Shown here in pieces: positions 1 through 8,838 of a stretch of 45,849 nt of DNA. The notes below the pieces were generated by a model that searched no databases, had not been told where the DNA came from, and was given only the letters and a program-made list of their open reading frames with translations. Location of the stretch: contig JAEZAW010000274.1 of the NCBI GenBank assembly GCA_023430315.1, positions 1 through 45,849 on the forward strand, given 5' to 3'. This stretch comes from Pseudomonadota bacterium (lineage in GTDB: Bacteria; Pseudomonadota; Alphaproteobacteria; Rhizobiales; Hyphomicrobiaceae). The stretch's first letter is position 1, and every line of letters starts with the position of its first letter. The position numbers and the translations under genes were made by a program.

Positions 1-1
1 C

Positions 2-301
<300 letters not shown>

Positions 302-345
302 CCGCAAGCGATGTGGTGCAGCCTCAACGCTCTCCGGAGATCCAA

Positions 346-1212
346 ATGAATCCAGTCAGGAAGGTTTTGCCTGCTCACCTCCAGAAGCAGAAGGAGGAGA
401 AGCGGAAGATCACGATGCTCAGCATCTACGACTATGCTATTGCGCTTCTGGCCGACCGCGCCGGCCTCGACACCATCCTGGTCGGCGACTCCCTTGCGAT
501 GACGGCGCTCGGCTACGACAGCACAGTGGCGGTCACCTTGGACGAGATGCTCCACCATACGCGCGCGGTGTCTCGCGCCGCGAAGCGCGCCATGGTCGTC
601 GCCGACATGCCCTTCATGTCGTATCAGGTCTCGATCGAGGAAGCGCTGCGGAATGCCGGTCGTTTCCTCAAGGAAGCGGGCGCGGATGCCGTGAAGGTCG
701 AGGGCGGCCGCACGATCGTGCCGACGCTTGCCGCCATACACAACGCGGGCATTCCGGTCATCGGGCATATCGGGTTGACGCCGCAAAGTGCCGCCCAACT
801 CGGAGGCCTCAAGGTGCAAGGTGGCGATGCTGGCGCAGCCACGCGCCTCCTCGAGGATGCATTGGCCTTGGAAGCCGCCGGCGCCTTCGCGGTCATTCTC
901 GAGTGCGTACCGCGCGAAGTCGCGCGTTTGATTACGGAGCGGCTGCGCGTTCCGACCATCAGTTACGGGGCCGGCGTTCATTGTGATGGACAAGGTCTCG
1001 TCTCGGCCGACCTGCTGGGGCTCTTCGAGCAGTTCACGCCGCGCTTCGCCAAGCGCTACGTCGACCTTGCGCCTCAGATCAGCGGTGCGTTCCAGAGCTA
1101 TTGCGCGGATGTCGTCGCAGGGACGTTCCCCGATGCCGAGCATAGCTACGGCATCAATGCTGCGGAGCTCGAGAAGCTCGAGCGTGCGCTGGCATCTGAC
1201 GCTACCAATTGA
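346..1212 (+). CDS. panB: 3-methyl-2-oxobutanoate hydroxymethyltransferase (ketopantoate hydroxymethyltransferase) family
   Basis: KPHMT transfers a hydroxymethyl group from methylene-tetrahydrofolate to 2-oxoisovalerate, the first step to pantothenate. The 288-residue protein is slightly longer than the usual size of about 265. Metal and catalytic residues known from the family are all present: Asp48 (VGDSL), Asp87 (ADMPFM), Lys117 and Glu119 (KVEGG) and Glu186 (LECVP). The start at 346 is chosen because GGAGA ends 5 bases upstream; a GTG at 313 is in frame but has no such site. The gene sits between a LivF-like ATPase and a ThDP enzyme rather than beside panC, so it may be a catabolic or second copy acting on another 2-oxo acid. 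That last point is inference from context. Confidence 0.9.
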   Translation: MNPVRKVLPAHLQKQKEEKRKITMLSIYDYAIALLADRAGLDTILVGDSLAMTALGYDSTVAVTLDEMLHHTRAVSRAAKRAMVVADMPFMSYQVSIEEALRNAGRFLKEAGADAVKVEGGRTIVPTLAAIHNAGIPVIGHIGLTPQSAAQLGGLKVQGGDAGAATRLLEDALALEAAGAFAVILECVPREVARLITERLRVPTISYGAGVHCDGQGLVSADLLGLFEQFTPRFAKRYVDLAPQISGAFQSYCADVVAGTFPDAEHSYGINAAELEKLERALASDATN

Positions 1213-1225
1213 GAGGCGAGTGAGC

Positions 1226-2866
1226 ATGACGACGGACACTAAGATCCCGGCTTCTCATGCGGTCCTGCAGATACTCGCCGACAACGGCGTTGATCGCGTC
1301 TTCATGGTGCCTGGCGAGAGTTTTCTCTGGCTGCTGGATGCATTCAACGATTTTCCGCAGATCGACACCGTGTCCTGCAGACATGAGTCGGGTGCGGGCT
1401 TCATGGCATGCACGGATGGCCGCCTCACGGGGCGGCCGGGCGTATTGATGGTGAGCCGAGGGCCGGGCGCCAGCAACGCCACGATTGCCTTGCACCTCGC
1501 GCAACAGGATGCCGTACCGCTGCTCGTTATCATCGGGCAGGTGGCGCGCGCGGATGTCGGCCGCGCAGCGTTCCAGGAAATCGACTATCGGCAGATGTAC
1601 GGCGCCCTCGCGAAGTGGGTCTGCGAGATTTCCGATCCTGCTCAGATTCCCGAAGCCTTCATGAAGGCAATGCGGCTTGCCACGAATGGTACGCCGGGGC
1701 CTGTCGTGATTGTCCTGCCGGAGGATGTGCAGCAGCAAACCGTCACGATGCCGCGGCGGGTTGTCTATTCGGCGGGCAAGGTCATTCCTACCGCCGATGA
1801 AACGGCATCCGTCGTGCGGGCACTACGCTCCGCCAAGCGACCGCTGCTGATCGCGGGCGGCGCACTGGAAACGGATGCAGGCAGGCAAGCGCTCCTCAAG
1901 TTCACCGAGACCTGGCGTATTCCCGTCGCGGTATCGCTGCGCCGGCACGACCTCTTTCCAAATCATCACCCGCTGTTCCTTGGCCACCTCGGCCACGGAT
2001 ATCCCTCTCTGCTCCTCAAGGAACTCGAACGCAGCGACGTGATCCTCGCAGTCGGCACGCGCTTGGGTGATATCACCACGCAAGGCTACAGCTTTCCGCG
2101 ACTGCCCGTCCCCAATCAGACACTCATCCACTGCTACCCAGATACCGAGACGGTCGCGTGGAATTTCTCGCCGGCGATCTCGCTCGCCTGTGACGCGACG
2201 AGCTTCCTCAATCAGATCGCAACGGCCGGCCCGGAAGGCCCGCCCGACTTTGCGCAATGGTCGAGATCGTTGCGGCGCCTGTACGAAGAGAACAATGCCT
2301 GGCCTCGCCGGCAGCCATCTGATGGCATCGAGTTCAGCGATGTCGTCCGTGAAACTCTGGAGCAGGCTAAGGACAATCTCGTCCTGTGTGTCGACGGCGG
2401 TGCCTTCACGGTACCCATCTATCGATACGCACGATACGCGCCGCCGCAGCGGATGCTCAGTCCGCTCGCGGGTGCGATGGGGTACGGCGTTCCGTCCGCA
2501 CTTGCGGCACAACTTCGTATGCCGAAGTCTAAAGTCGTCTGCATGGTCGGCGACGGTGGTTTCCTCATGACGGGCAATGAGATGATTCTTGCCGTCGAGC
2601 GGCGACTGCCCATTCTCTTCATCATCGCGAACAACGCCAGCTATGGCTCGATCCGCGTCCATCAGGAGCGAGAGTTTCCCGGCCGCGCGGTGGCGACGAA
2701 CCTGATGAATCCCGATTTCGTCGCTCTTGCCGCTGCTTTCGGAATGCGTGGGCGCGTGTTGAGCCGAACCGCCGACATTAGAGCGGTGCTTCAGGAGGGA
2801 CTGGCCGCGGACGAGCCATTCATGATCGAGGTGAAGACCAGTCTCAACGCTATCCTCGGCAAGTGA
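1226..2866 (+). CDS. Thiamine-diphosphate enzyme, acetolactate synthase-like
   Basis: This 546-residue protein has the three-domain layout of the AHAS/pyruvate oxidase superfamily. The N-terminal pyrimidine domain carries the activating Glu54 (CRHESGAG). The C-terminal pyrophosphate domain has the GDG...NN motif, with GDG at 442-444 and NN at 469-470. ThDP enzymes of this type decarboxylate a 2-oxo acid and either release the aldehyde or condense it with a second carbonyl. No small regulatory subunit follows, and the wording around the active site differs from biosynthetic IlvB, so the substrate is unknown. The start at 1226 follows GAGGCGAGTGAGC, 13 bases after the panB stop; a longer upstream frame overlaps panB and is rejected. 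It is cotranscribed with the PanB homologue, which suggests linked 2-oxo acid chemistry. Confidence 0.85.
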   Translation: MTTDTKIPASHAVLQILADNGVDRVFMVPGESFLWLLDAFNDFPQIDTVSCRHESGAGFMACTDGRLTGRPGVLMVSRGPGASNATIALHLAQQDAVPLLVIIGQVARADVGRAAFQEIDYRQMYGALAKWVCEISDPAQIPEAFMKAMRLATNGTPGPVVIVLPEDVQQQTVTMPRRVVYSAGKVIPTADETASVVRALRSAKRPLLIAGGALETDAGRQALLKFTETWRIPVAVSLRRHDLFPNHHPLFLGHLGHGYPSLLLKELERSDVILAVGTRLGDITTQGYSFPRLPVPNQTLIHCYPDTETVAWNFSPAISLACDATSFLNQIATAGPEGPPDFAQWSRSLRRLYEENNAWPRRQPSDGIEFSDVVRETLEQAKDNLVLCVDGGAFTVPIYRYARYAPPQRMLSPLAGAMGYGVPSALAAQLRMPKSKVVCMVGDGGFLMTGNEMILAVERRLPILFIIANNASYGSIRVHQEREFPGRAVATNLMNPDFVALAAAFGMRGRVLSRTADIRAVLQEGLAADEPFMIEVKTSLNAILGK

Positions 2867-3097
2867 GCGCTTTACATGTGGGAATGAAGACCGTTTGACA
2901 GTTCAGGTATCAGCCGCGATGGTGTCGTGAACGCAAGTTGGGCCAGGGATAGCTGACGCAGGTGCTCAGGCTGCCCGTCGGCATAGTGAGGGGATACAAT
3001 CGAGAGATTTGGAGAACGCCGGCAGTAGACCAGCGACTCCGCGAATTGATCGGCAGCGGCAATGCCGGCGAAACAAAAACGGACACGGAGGAAACAT

Positions 3098-4156
3098 ATG
3101 CTTCGAGCTACGAGACTGACCTTGTCGGCCGTCATGTGCTTCGGCGCTGGCGCATTCGGTTCGGCCCAGGTGCAAGCGCAATCGGCCAATCCGGAAGTAT
3201 CCTGGAATCTTTCCGTCTGGGGCCCGCCGCGGGCCTTCACCGCTGGTATCGAAGCGCTCGCCAAACACGTCGATAGCGAAACGGGCGGCAAGTTCAAGAT
3301 CAAGATCCACTACGGCGACTCCCTTTCGAAAGCCAACGACAACCTGGACAATATCAAGCTCGGGGCCTTCGAGATGGCCCAGATCTGCACCGGTTACCAT
3401 CCAGGGAAGAATCCGGCGCTCACCGTTCTCGATCTTCCGGGCCTTCCGCTCGCCGATCCGGATGTGCACTATCGCGTGCACGACGTCGTCTACAAGCACC
3501 CTGCCATCGTCGCCGAGTTCAAGCGATGGAACGCCGTGGCGTTCATGTCGGTGATACAGCCGCAGTCGGAGCTGATGGGTGTCGGTGAGCCGCCGAGGAA
3601 GATGGAAGACTTCAAGGGTATGCGCGTGCGCGCGCTCGGCGGCACCGGTGACGCGCTCAAGAATTTGGGCGCAGTGCCAACATCAGTCCTGGCGCCCGAG
3701 GTTTACAATTCGCTTGAGCGTGGAGTCTTCCGAGCTGCTGCGTTCCCTTACACGTATGCTTTCGCGGCTTATAAGCTCGAGGAAATTTCGAAGTGGTACA
3801 CCAACAACCTGGGGCCGGGGGCCAACAACTGCCCGACGATAGTCAGCCTGTCCGCCCTTGAGGGGTTGCCCGCTCGCTATAAGGAGTTGATGCAAAGCGG
3901 TAAGGCAAAGGCCTACGAGGCTCTCAAGGAGGCGCAGAAGACAACTGATGCGAAAAACCTTGCGGACTGGAGAAAACGCGGCCTGATCGAGATCAACTAC
4001 CCGCCGGAGGAATTGAAGAAGTTCGGCGAAATTGGAGCAAAGCCCGTCTGGGGCGCCTGGGTGGCAGCTACGGCCGCCAAGGGCATCCCGGCGCAGGAGT
4101 TGCTCGACCTCGTGTTGGCCGAGGCGGAGAAGGCGAAGAAGGCACTCGGCAAATAG
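3098..4156 (+). CDS. TRAP transporter solute-binding protein (DctP family)
   Basis: This periplasmic binding protein of 352 residues belongs to a tripartite ATP-independent periplasmic transporter, which captures carboxylate-type solutes and hands them to the QM membrane subunits. An N-terminal signal peptide of about 30 residues (MLRATRL..., cut near AQA-QS) is followed by a DctP domain. The conserved stretch around MEDFKGMRVRALGG is where DctP proteins bind the ligand carboxylate with an arginine. The start at 3098 has a GGAGG site 6 bases upstream. It begins a dctP-dctQ-dctM operon, and a stem-loop separates it from dctQ. The 231 bases upstream hold no clear gene. The ligand is unknown; the neighbouring PanB and ThDP enzymes make a branched oxo acid a reasonable guess. 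Confidence 0.9.
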   Translation: MLRATRLTLSAVMCFGAGAFGSAQVQAQSANPEVSWNLSVWGPPRAFTAGIEALAKHVDSETGGKFKIKIHYGDSLSKANDNLDNIKLGAFEMAQICTGYHPGKNPALTVLDLPGLPLADPDVHYRVHDVVYKHPAIVAEFKRWNAVAFMSVIQPQSELMGVGEPPRKMEDFKGMRVRALGGTGDALKNLGAVPTSVLAPEVYNSLERGVFRAAAFPYTYAFAAYKLEEISKWYTNNLGPGANNCPTIVSLSALEGLPARYKELMQSGKAKAYEALKEAQKTTDAKNLADWRKRGLIEINYPPEELKKFGEIGAKPVWGAWVAATAAKGIPAQELLDLVLAEAEKAKKALGK

Positions 4157-4166
4157 CTCCCCGCCG

Positions 4167-4189
4167 CACCCCCTCGCCGGGGGTGTTTT
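4167..4189 (+). terminator. Stem-loop with T run between dctP and dctQ (attenuator-like)
   Basis: A perfect 7-bp stem (CACCCCC at 4167-4173, GGGGGTG at 4179-4185) with a 5-base loop is followed by TTTT. It lies 11 bases after the dctP stop and before dctQ, so it may act as a leaky terminator that lowers permease expression relative to the binding protein. Its right arm overlaps a GTG that could otherwise be read as the dctQ start. Confidence 0.6.
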
Positions 4190-4212
4190 CTCCATCAAGC
4201 ATGAGGCGCACC

Positions 4213-4839
4213 ATGGACGAGTCTCCGAGCTCAGGGCACGGCGGTTCTGTGCTCGCTGCATTGGATCGGCTGTTGTCAGTCGTTGAGTTCGTGACCGTCG
4301 TGGTTGCCGGACTTGTCATCTTCTTCGTGATGTGGGTGGGCGTGGCCGAGATTTTCGCGCGCACGCTCTTCAACTTTCCGCTCTATGGCCAGCTCGACGT
4401 GGTCGAGCTGACTATGGCCTGCTACGCGCTGCTGCCGATATCCTACTGTTGGCGGACGGCCGGGCACATCCGGGTCAATCTTCTCCTCGACTTGTTCCAA
4501 GGCCGCGCAAAGTGGATCTTGGAACTGCTGACTACGGTTTCCGCACTCGCCTTGATCACGGCGATCTGGCCGGGCGTCCTGCACTTCTTCGAGAATGCTT
4601 TGGATATCGGCGATTCGACGATCAATACGCAGTGGCCGACGTGGCCATCGAAATTCGTGCCGGTGGTCGGCTTCTCAATTCTCTGGCTGCGATTGCTCCT
4701 GGAGACCGCCGCCTACGTCCGATTGATCGCAAGCCCTTCGGCTGTTCCGGTGGCCGTCCCAGTGCATCGCGATGTCATCGAGCAGGCACTGGAGGAGGCA
4801 GGAGACATCCCACCAACATCCAGTACCAGTCTCCATTAG
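4213..4839 (+). CDS. TRAP transporter small permease (DctQ family)
   Basis: DctQ is the small integral membrane subunit of the TRAP transporter and pairs with DctM in the inner membrane. The 208-residue product has four hydrophobic helices in the DctQ pattern, beginning near VEFVTVVVAGLVIFF. The usual WRTAGHIRVNLL segment, a form of the conserved H-I-R/x-V motif, comes after the second helix. The C-terminal tail is hydrophilic. I choose ATG 4213 because GAGG lies 6 bases upstream; ATG 4201 and GTG 4183 are in frame alternatives, and the GTG falls inside the stem-loop. It is the second gene of the TRAP operon. Confidence 0.85.
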   Translation: MDESPSSGHGGSVLAALDRLLSVVEFVTVVVAGLVIFFVMWVGVAEIFARTLFNFPLYGQLDVVELTMACYALLPISYCWRTAGHIRVNLLLDLFQGRAKWILELLTTVSALALITAIWPGVLHFFENALDIGDSTINTQWPTWPSKFVPVVGFSILWLRLLLETAAYVRLIASPSAVPVAVPVHRDVIEQALEEAGDIPPTSSTSLH

Positions 4840-4854
4840 CGGCGGCCTCGTTTC

Positions 4855-6162
4855 ATGTCATCTGTGCAATACGGTTTGATCGGGATGGCGGCGCTCGCGC
4901 TCCTCATCGTGATGGGTGTGCGCATTTTTGTGGCCGCGGGAATCGTCGGTTTCTGCGGCCTGTGGGCACTGCTCGGGTTCAGCAAGGCGGTTGGGATTGC
5001 AGGGCATATTCCCTATTCGGACACGACCAGCTATGCGCTTTCGGTTCTGCCGCTGTTTATTCTGATCGGCCACTTGGCGCATCACGCGGGTATCGTGCAG
5101 GGTGCCTATCGCTGCGCGCGCGCCTGGCTGGGCTGGCTCCCAGGCGGTCTTGGCATCGCCACGGTCTTTGCTGCCGCGGGGTTCGCCGCCGTGTCCGGTG
5201 CCAGTACAGCTACAGCAGCCGTCTTTAGCCGTATCGCTCTGCCCGAGTTGCTGCGCTCCAAATATCAACCCGGTCTTGCGGCCGCTATAGTCGCTGCCGG
5301 CGGAACGCTCGCGTCTCTGATCCCGCCGTCGGCTATCATGGTGGTCTACGGCATCATTACCGAGACATCCATCGGTCGCCTCCTGCTCGCAGGGTTTGTC
5401 CCGGGAGTGATATCTGCAGCGGTCTACGCTGCCGCTATCCTCGTTCGCTTCTATCTCAACCCGAAGCTTGGGGAGGCCGTAGTCGGTGTGCCCTGGAGTG
5501 AGCGGTGGTCGACGTTGCCGGAGATCCTCCCGATCGTTCTGGTCATCGGCGTGGTCATCGGCGGAATGTACACGGGCTGGGCAACGCCGACGGAAGTCGG
5601 TGCGCTCGGCGCGTTCATTATTTTCGTGATGGCGTTGGCCAGGCGGACTATGAGCGGGAAAGCGCTATTGTCCTCGTTGATAGACACCGCGAAGCTGGCC
5701 GTGATGATCTTCTCGATCATCTGGGGCGTCCTGATCTTTGTGCGCTTCCTTGCCTTTGCCGGCATCTCGGCTGCATTTTCGGGTTGGATACTGTCTCTCG
5801 GTGTTTCGCCCTACTTGGTCCTACTCTGCGTTATTCTGCTCTACATCGTGCTCGGCATGTTCATGGATGGCATTGGCATGCTGCTGCTGACGCTGCCGGT
5901 CATCTTTCCGCTCATGGTGAAACTCGGGTTCGATCCCATCTGGTTCGGCATCATCGTCGTGAAGATGGTGGAGATCGGCCTGCTGACGCCGCCCGTCGGC
6001 CTCAACTGCTACGTCGTCGCCGGAGTTCGGCCGGATATTCCGCTGCAGCAGATCTTCCGTGGCATCTGGCCGTTCGTCATCGCCGACCTGCTGTGCGTTG
6101 CGCTCTTTGTCGCCTTCCCCCAGATCGTGACCTTCCTCCCCGATCTCGTGATGGCAAAATGA
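4855..6162 (+). CDS. TRAP transporter large permease (DctM family)
   Basis: DctM is the channel-forming subunit that couples solute import to a sodium gradient. The 435-residue protein is almost entirely hydrophobic with about 12 helices. It has DctM hallmarks: AVSGASTATAAVF and LASLIPPSAIMVVYG in the first half, and GMFMDGIGMLLLTLPV and EIGLLTPPVGLNCYVV in the second. It starts 15 bases after dctQ without a strong ribosome site, suggesting translational coupling. It completes the operon opened by dctP at 3098. A short decayed copy of a DctM C-terminus follows directly. Confidence 0.92.
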   Translation: MSSVQYGLIGMAALALLIVMGVRIFVAAGIVGFCGLWALLGFSKAVGIAGHIPYSDTTSYALSVLPLFILIGHLAHHAGIVQGAYRCARAWLGWLPGGLGIATVFAAAGFAAVSGASTATAAVFSRIALPELLRSKYQPGLAAAIVAAGGTLASLIPPSAIMVVYGIITETSIGRLLLAGFVPGVISAAVYAAAILVRFYLNPKLGEAVVGVPWSERWSTLPEILPIVLVIGVVIGGMYTGWATPTEVGALGAFIIFVMALARRTMSGKALLSSLIDTAKLAVMIFSIIWGVLIFVRFLAFAGISAAFSGWILSLGVSPYLVLLCVILLYIVLGMFMDGIGMLLLTLPVIFPLMVKLGFDPIWFGIIVVKMVEIGLLTPPVGLNCYVVAGVRPDIPLQQIFRGIWPFVIADLLCVALFVAFPQIVTFLPDLVMAK

Positions 6163-6179
6163 AGAGAGCTTGAGGGGGT

Positions 6180-6254
6180 GCCGACATCGTCACATTGGGC
6201 GTGCTGACGGTCTTCCCCGAGATCGTGACCTTCATCCTCGAGACCGGAGCGTAA
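6180..6254 (+). pseudogene. Relic of a second DctM C-terminus
   Basis: Starting 17 bases after the dctM stop, and in another frame, a 24-codon stretch reads ADIVTLGVLTVFPEIVTF and continues to a TAA. It aligns without gaps to the end of the intact DctM (ADLLCVALFVAFPQIVTF), with the same A-D...F-P spacing. The bases around the FP-IVTF core are nearly identical, while the rest has diverged. There is no start codon in the frame. It looks like the tail of another TRAP large-permease gene left by recombination or deletion. Confidence 0.6.
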
Positions 6255-6318
6255 CTTCGCGAAGCGCAATCGAGCTTGCCCGCGACACGGGCGCCTCCTC
6301 GGACCAAGAAGGCACTGA

Positions 6319-6897
6319 ATGTTAGTTGTTAAACTCCTCACCCCAGACGACTATCGGCGCATTCCCTGGAAGAACGGCCGAGGCGAGCTCGTGGTCATTG
6401 ATCGAGAGGGCGGGGACAGTTGGGAGAACATGGGCGTCGCTTGGCATTTCGGCCGTACGGCTATTGTCGAGGAAGGCCCGTTCTCCGACTACACGGGCTA
6501 TGAGCGCTTGCAGATCGTAATTAGAGGCGCGGGACTCGTGCTCAAAGCGCCCGACCACGACATTGACCTGCGCGTGCCAATGCGAGTCCAGCGCTACGAC
6601 GGTGCCACGCCAATTCGCACGGTGCTCGAGCAGGGGCCTGTCGAAGTCGTGAACCTGATCGCCGACCGCGCACGTTTCGCCATAGATCTGCGCGTAGGAG
6701 AAGCAGGCGCGGAAATGCTCTGCAGGCCCGGTCGTCACGTCGTTTACACGCCAGCTGACGTCTCTCGAGTCGACATCGATGGCCGCGCCTACACCCTCGC
6801 AAAGGATCATGCGCTGAGGCTGCGCACTTCCGTCGAAACCACGATCGTGGTGCAAGAAGGCCAAATCCTTCTCGGATCGATCCACGATCGGCACTAG
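6319..6897 (+). CDS. HutD/Ves family cupin-like protein
   Basis: This 192-residue protein has the HutD-family opening, with PWKNGRGE in the first 25 residues, followed by an all-beta double cupin fold (hydrophobic strands ending near LGSIHDRH). HutD members are often found with histidine-utilisation genes and are thought to act as regulatory or metabolite-sensing proteins; the molecular role is not settled. No hut gene is visible nearby. It follows the TRAP operon by about 150 bases, which include the DctM relic, so it may be cotranscribed. Family assignment is good; function in this organism is open. Confidence 0.8.
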   Translation: MLVVKLLTPDDYRRIPWKNGRGELVVIDREGGDSWENMGVAWHFGRTAIVEEGPFSDYTGYERLQIVIRGAGLVLKAPDHDIDLRVPMRVQRYDGATPIRTVLEQGPVEVVNLIADRARFAIDLRVGEAGAEMLCRPGRHVVYTPADVSRVDIDGRAYTLAKDHALRLRTSVETTIVVQEGQILLGSIHDRH

Positions 6898-7138
6898 GAC
6901 CGCACAAGCGCCTCCGGTCAATTCGTTGTGCTTCGGAGCGGACGTGTGTCTTTCTCCGGCAGAAGGCGGTCGCTCGGGCGCGAAGGCGTCGGTTCGAGAA
7001 ATGGCGGAGCATTCTCCTGCCTTACGCCTTCACGCGTATCGAGGCGTTCCATCAGCCGCTGGAAAGTGCGCGAGTTCAAGATAAGGCGGACCAGCGTCGA
7101 TATGAAAGGTTTTTGCCGAGCATCGCCCACAGCAGGTC
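6898..7138. other. Convergent gap between the HutD-like gene and the metal-permease operon
   Basis: No firm gene lies here. On the minus strand a GTG-initiated frame of 70 codons (7130-6918), rich in Arg, Pro and Leu, follows the last permease gene. It has no clear ribosome site and matches no family I recognise, so I do not call it. GCACAA at 6903 and TTGTGC at 6926 could pair, but without a T run. Confidence 0.3.
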
Positions 7139-7984
7139 TCAAGTCGCTTCGCGAGCCTCGATCCGCGCTGCCTTGCGGGTGGCGTAGATGAAAGCCAGGA
7201 CGAAGATGATCGAAAGCAGGAGCACGATGGTCGGCGCCGGTGCGCTGTCGATGAAGAACGATAGATAGACGCCGAGAAATGACCCGACCATGGCAACGAC
7301 CACGGATATGATGAGCATGGCGCTGAATTTGCGTGCGAGCAGAAATGCGATGGCGCCGGGTGCAATCAGCATGGCGATGGCGAGAATGATACCGACCGCC
7401 TGCAGGGCGCCGACGATGGTCAGCGAGATCAGGCAGAGCAGGCCATAGTGCAGCAGGTTGACGCGCAAGCCCACTGCTCGCGCCTGTGCCGGGTCGAAAG
7501 AATGGAGCAGGAAATCCCGCCACTTGATGCCGATGATGCCGGCCGTGACAGCAGCGATCACGGCCGACTCGCCGATGTCGCGCCAGGAAACGCCGAGCAT
7601 GTCACCGAACAGAATGTGATCGAGATGCACGTCCGCCCGGATCTTGACGTACAGCACGAGGCCGAGACCGAACATGCCGGAGAAGACGACGCCCATAACG
7701 GTGTCTTGCTTGATCCGGCTGTTGTCCTTCAGGAAACCGGTCGCAATGGCGCAGAACATGCCAGCGATGAAGGCGCCGACCGCATAAGGGAAACCGACGA
7801 TGTAGGCGATGACGACGCCTGGAAAGACGGCGTGCGAGATCGCATCGCCCATCAGTGACCAGCCCTTGAGCACCAGGAAGCAGGACAGCAGCGCCATCGG
7901 GATCGCTACCAGCACCGAGATGATCAGCGCATTGACCATGAACTCGAACTGGAAGGGCGTCAGAAGGGTGCCGACGAAGCTCAT
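7139..7984 (-). CDS. Manganese/iron-type ABC importer permease (SitD-like)
   Basis: This inner-membrane permease of the ABC-3 family (ZnuB/MntB/SitC/SitD) has 281 residues and about eight to nine helices. The family motif is seen as LKGWSLMGDAISHAVFPGVV near residues 40-60, and the cytoplasmic coupling region contains HSFDPAQARAVGL. It is the last gene of a four-gene operon and overlaps the preceding permease by 4 bases (ATGA). It pairs with the homologous permease upstream as a heterodimer. Two different permeases with one ATPase and one binding protein is the SitABCD arrangement, which favours manganese and iron over zinc. Confidence 0.9.
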   Translation of the reverse strand: MSFVGTLLTPFQFEFMVNALIISVLVAIPMALLSCFLVLKGWSLMGDAISHAVFPGVVIAYIVGFPYAVGAFIAGMFCAIATGFLKDNSRIKQDTVMGVVFSGMFGLGLVLYVKIRADVHLDHILFGDMLGVSWRDIGESAVIAAVTAGIIGIKWRDFLLHSFDPAQARAVGLRVNLLHYGLLCLISLTIVGALQAVGIILAIAMLIAPGAIAFLLARKFSAMLIISVVVAMVGSFLGVYLSFFIDSAPAPTIVLLLSIIFVLAFIYATRKAARIEAREAT

Positions 7985-8838
7985 AGCCCTGCCTCCAGCG
8001 CCTCGGCAGCACGCCGGCGCGCGGCGAGGAGGCCGTGCTTCGGCGCGAAGATGAACGCGACGAGGAAGATTGCGGTCTGCAGAACGACGATGATGCCGCC
8101 GGTCGCGCCGTCGAGGAAATAGCTGGCATAGGCGCCGACGAAGCTGGTGACCGTGCCGATCGCCACAGCGATGACAAGGAGTCGCGGAAAGCGGTCAGTG
8201 AGCAGGTAGGCGGTCGCGCCTGGCGTTACCACCATGCAGATGACGAGGAAGGCGCCGACTGTCTGTAGCGCGGCGACTGTCGACGCCGACAGCAGCGTGA
8301 AGAACATGACCTTGAGCGCGGTCGGATTGAGACCGATGGAGCGGGCGTGGCTCTCGTCGAAGAAGGTGACCATCAGGTCCTTCCATTTGACGAGCAGGAT
8401 GGCCAGCGAGATGAAGCCGATGAGGGCAAGCTGCAGCGTGTCGCCCGGCGTGATGGCGAGAATGTTGCCGAGCACGATGGTCTGAATGTTCACGGAGGTC
8501 GGCGAGATTGACACCATGAACAGCCCGAGGCCGAAGAAGGCCGAGAAGATCAGGCCGATGATGGCGTCTTCCTTCAGCTTGGTGCGCTGATTGAGGAAGA
8601 GCATGGCTGCGGCGGCGAGCGCGCCGGCAAAGAAGGCGCCGATGGAGAAGGGAAGTCCGAGCATATAGGCACCGGCGACGCCGGGAACGATCGAGTGCGA
8701 GAGCGCGTCCCCGATCAGCGACCAGCCCTTGAGCATCAGGTAGCAGGAGAGAAACGCGCAGACGCCGCCGACCAGGGCCGACACCCACATGGCGTTCTGC
8801 ATGTAGCTGTAGGTGAAGGGCTCGAGGAGGATGGACAT
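7981..8838 (-). CDS. Manganese/iron-type ABC importer permease (SitC-like)
   Basis: This first permease subunit of the metal importer has 285 residues and belongs to the same ABC-3 family as its neighbour. The conserved loop reads MLKGWSLIGDALSHSIVPGV, and the coupling helix region contains TFFDESHARSIGLNP. The ATG at 8838 shares one base with the ATPase stop (TGATG), so translation is probably coupled; a GTG one codon earlier is possible. The C-terminus ends in a short basic tail (AARRRAAEALEAGL). Confidence 0.9.
   Translation of the reverse strand: MSILLEPFTYSYMQNAMWVSALVGGVCAFLSCYLMLKGWSLIGDALSHSIVPGVAGAYMLGLPFSIGAFFAGALAAAAMLFLNQRTKLKEDAIIGLIFSAFFGLGLFMVSISPTSVNIQTIVLGNILAITPGDTLQLALIGFISLAILLVKWKDLMVTFFDESHARSIGLNPTALKVMFFTLLSASTVAALQTVGAFLVICMVVTPGATAYLLTDRFPRLLVIAVAIGTVTSFVGAYASYFLDGATGGIIVVLQTAIFLVAFIFAPKHGLLAARRRAAEALEAGL

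Noticed and set aside
983..1225. In-frame 5' extension of the ThDP enzyme
   Set aside because: It overlaps panB, has low-complexity Arg/Ser-rich content and no ribosome site. The ATG at 1226 gives the normal N-terminus.
2895..3000. Promoter-like boxes before the first TRAP operon (TTGACA at 2895, TACAAT at 2995)
   Set aside because: The TTGACA has no acceptable -10 box at 16-18 bases, and the TACAAT has only a poor -35 partner, so no promoter is called.
6918..7130. Possible 70-codon minus-strand gene after the SitD-like gene
   Set aside because: GTG start without ribosome site, and I recognise no family; kept only as a note on the gap.
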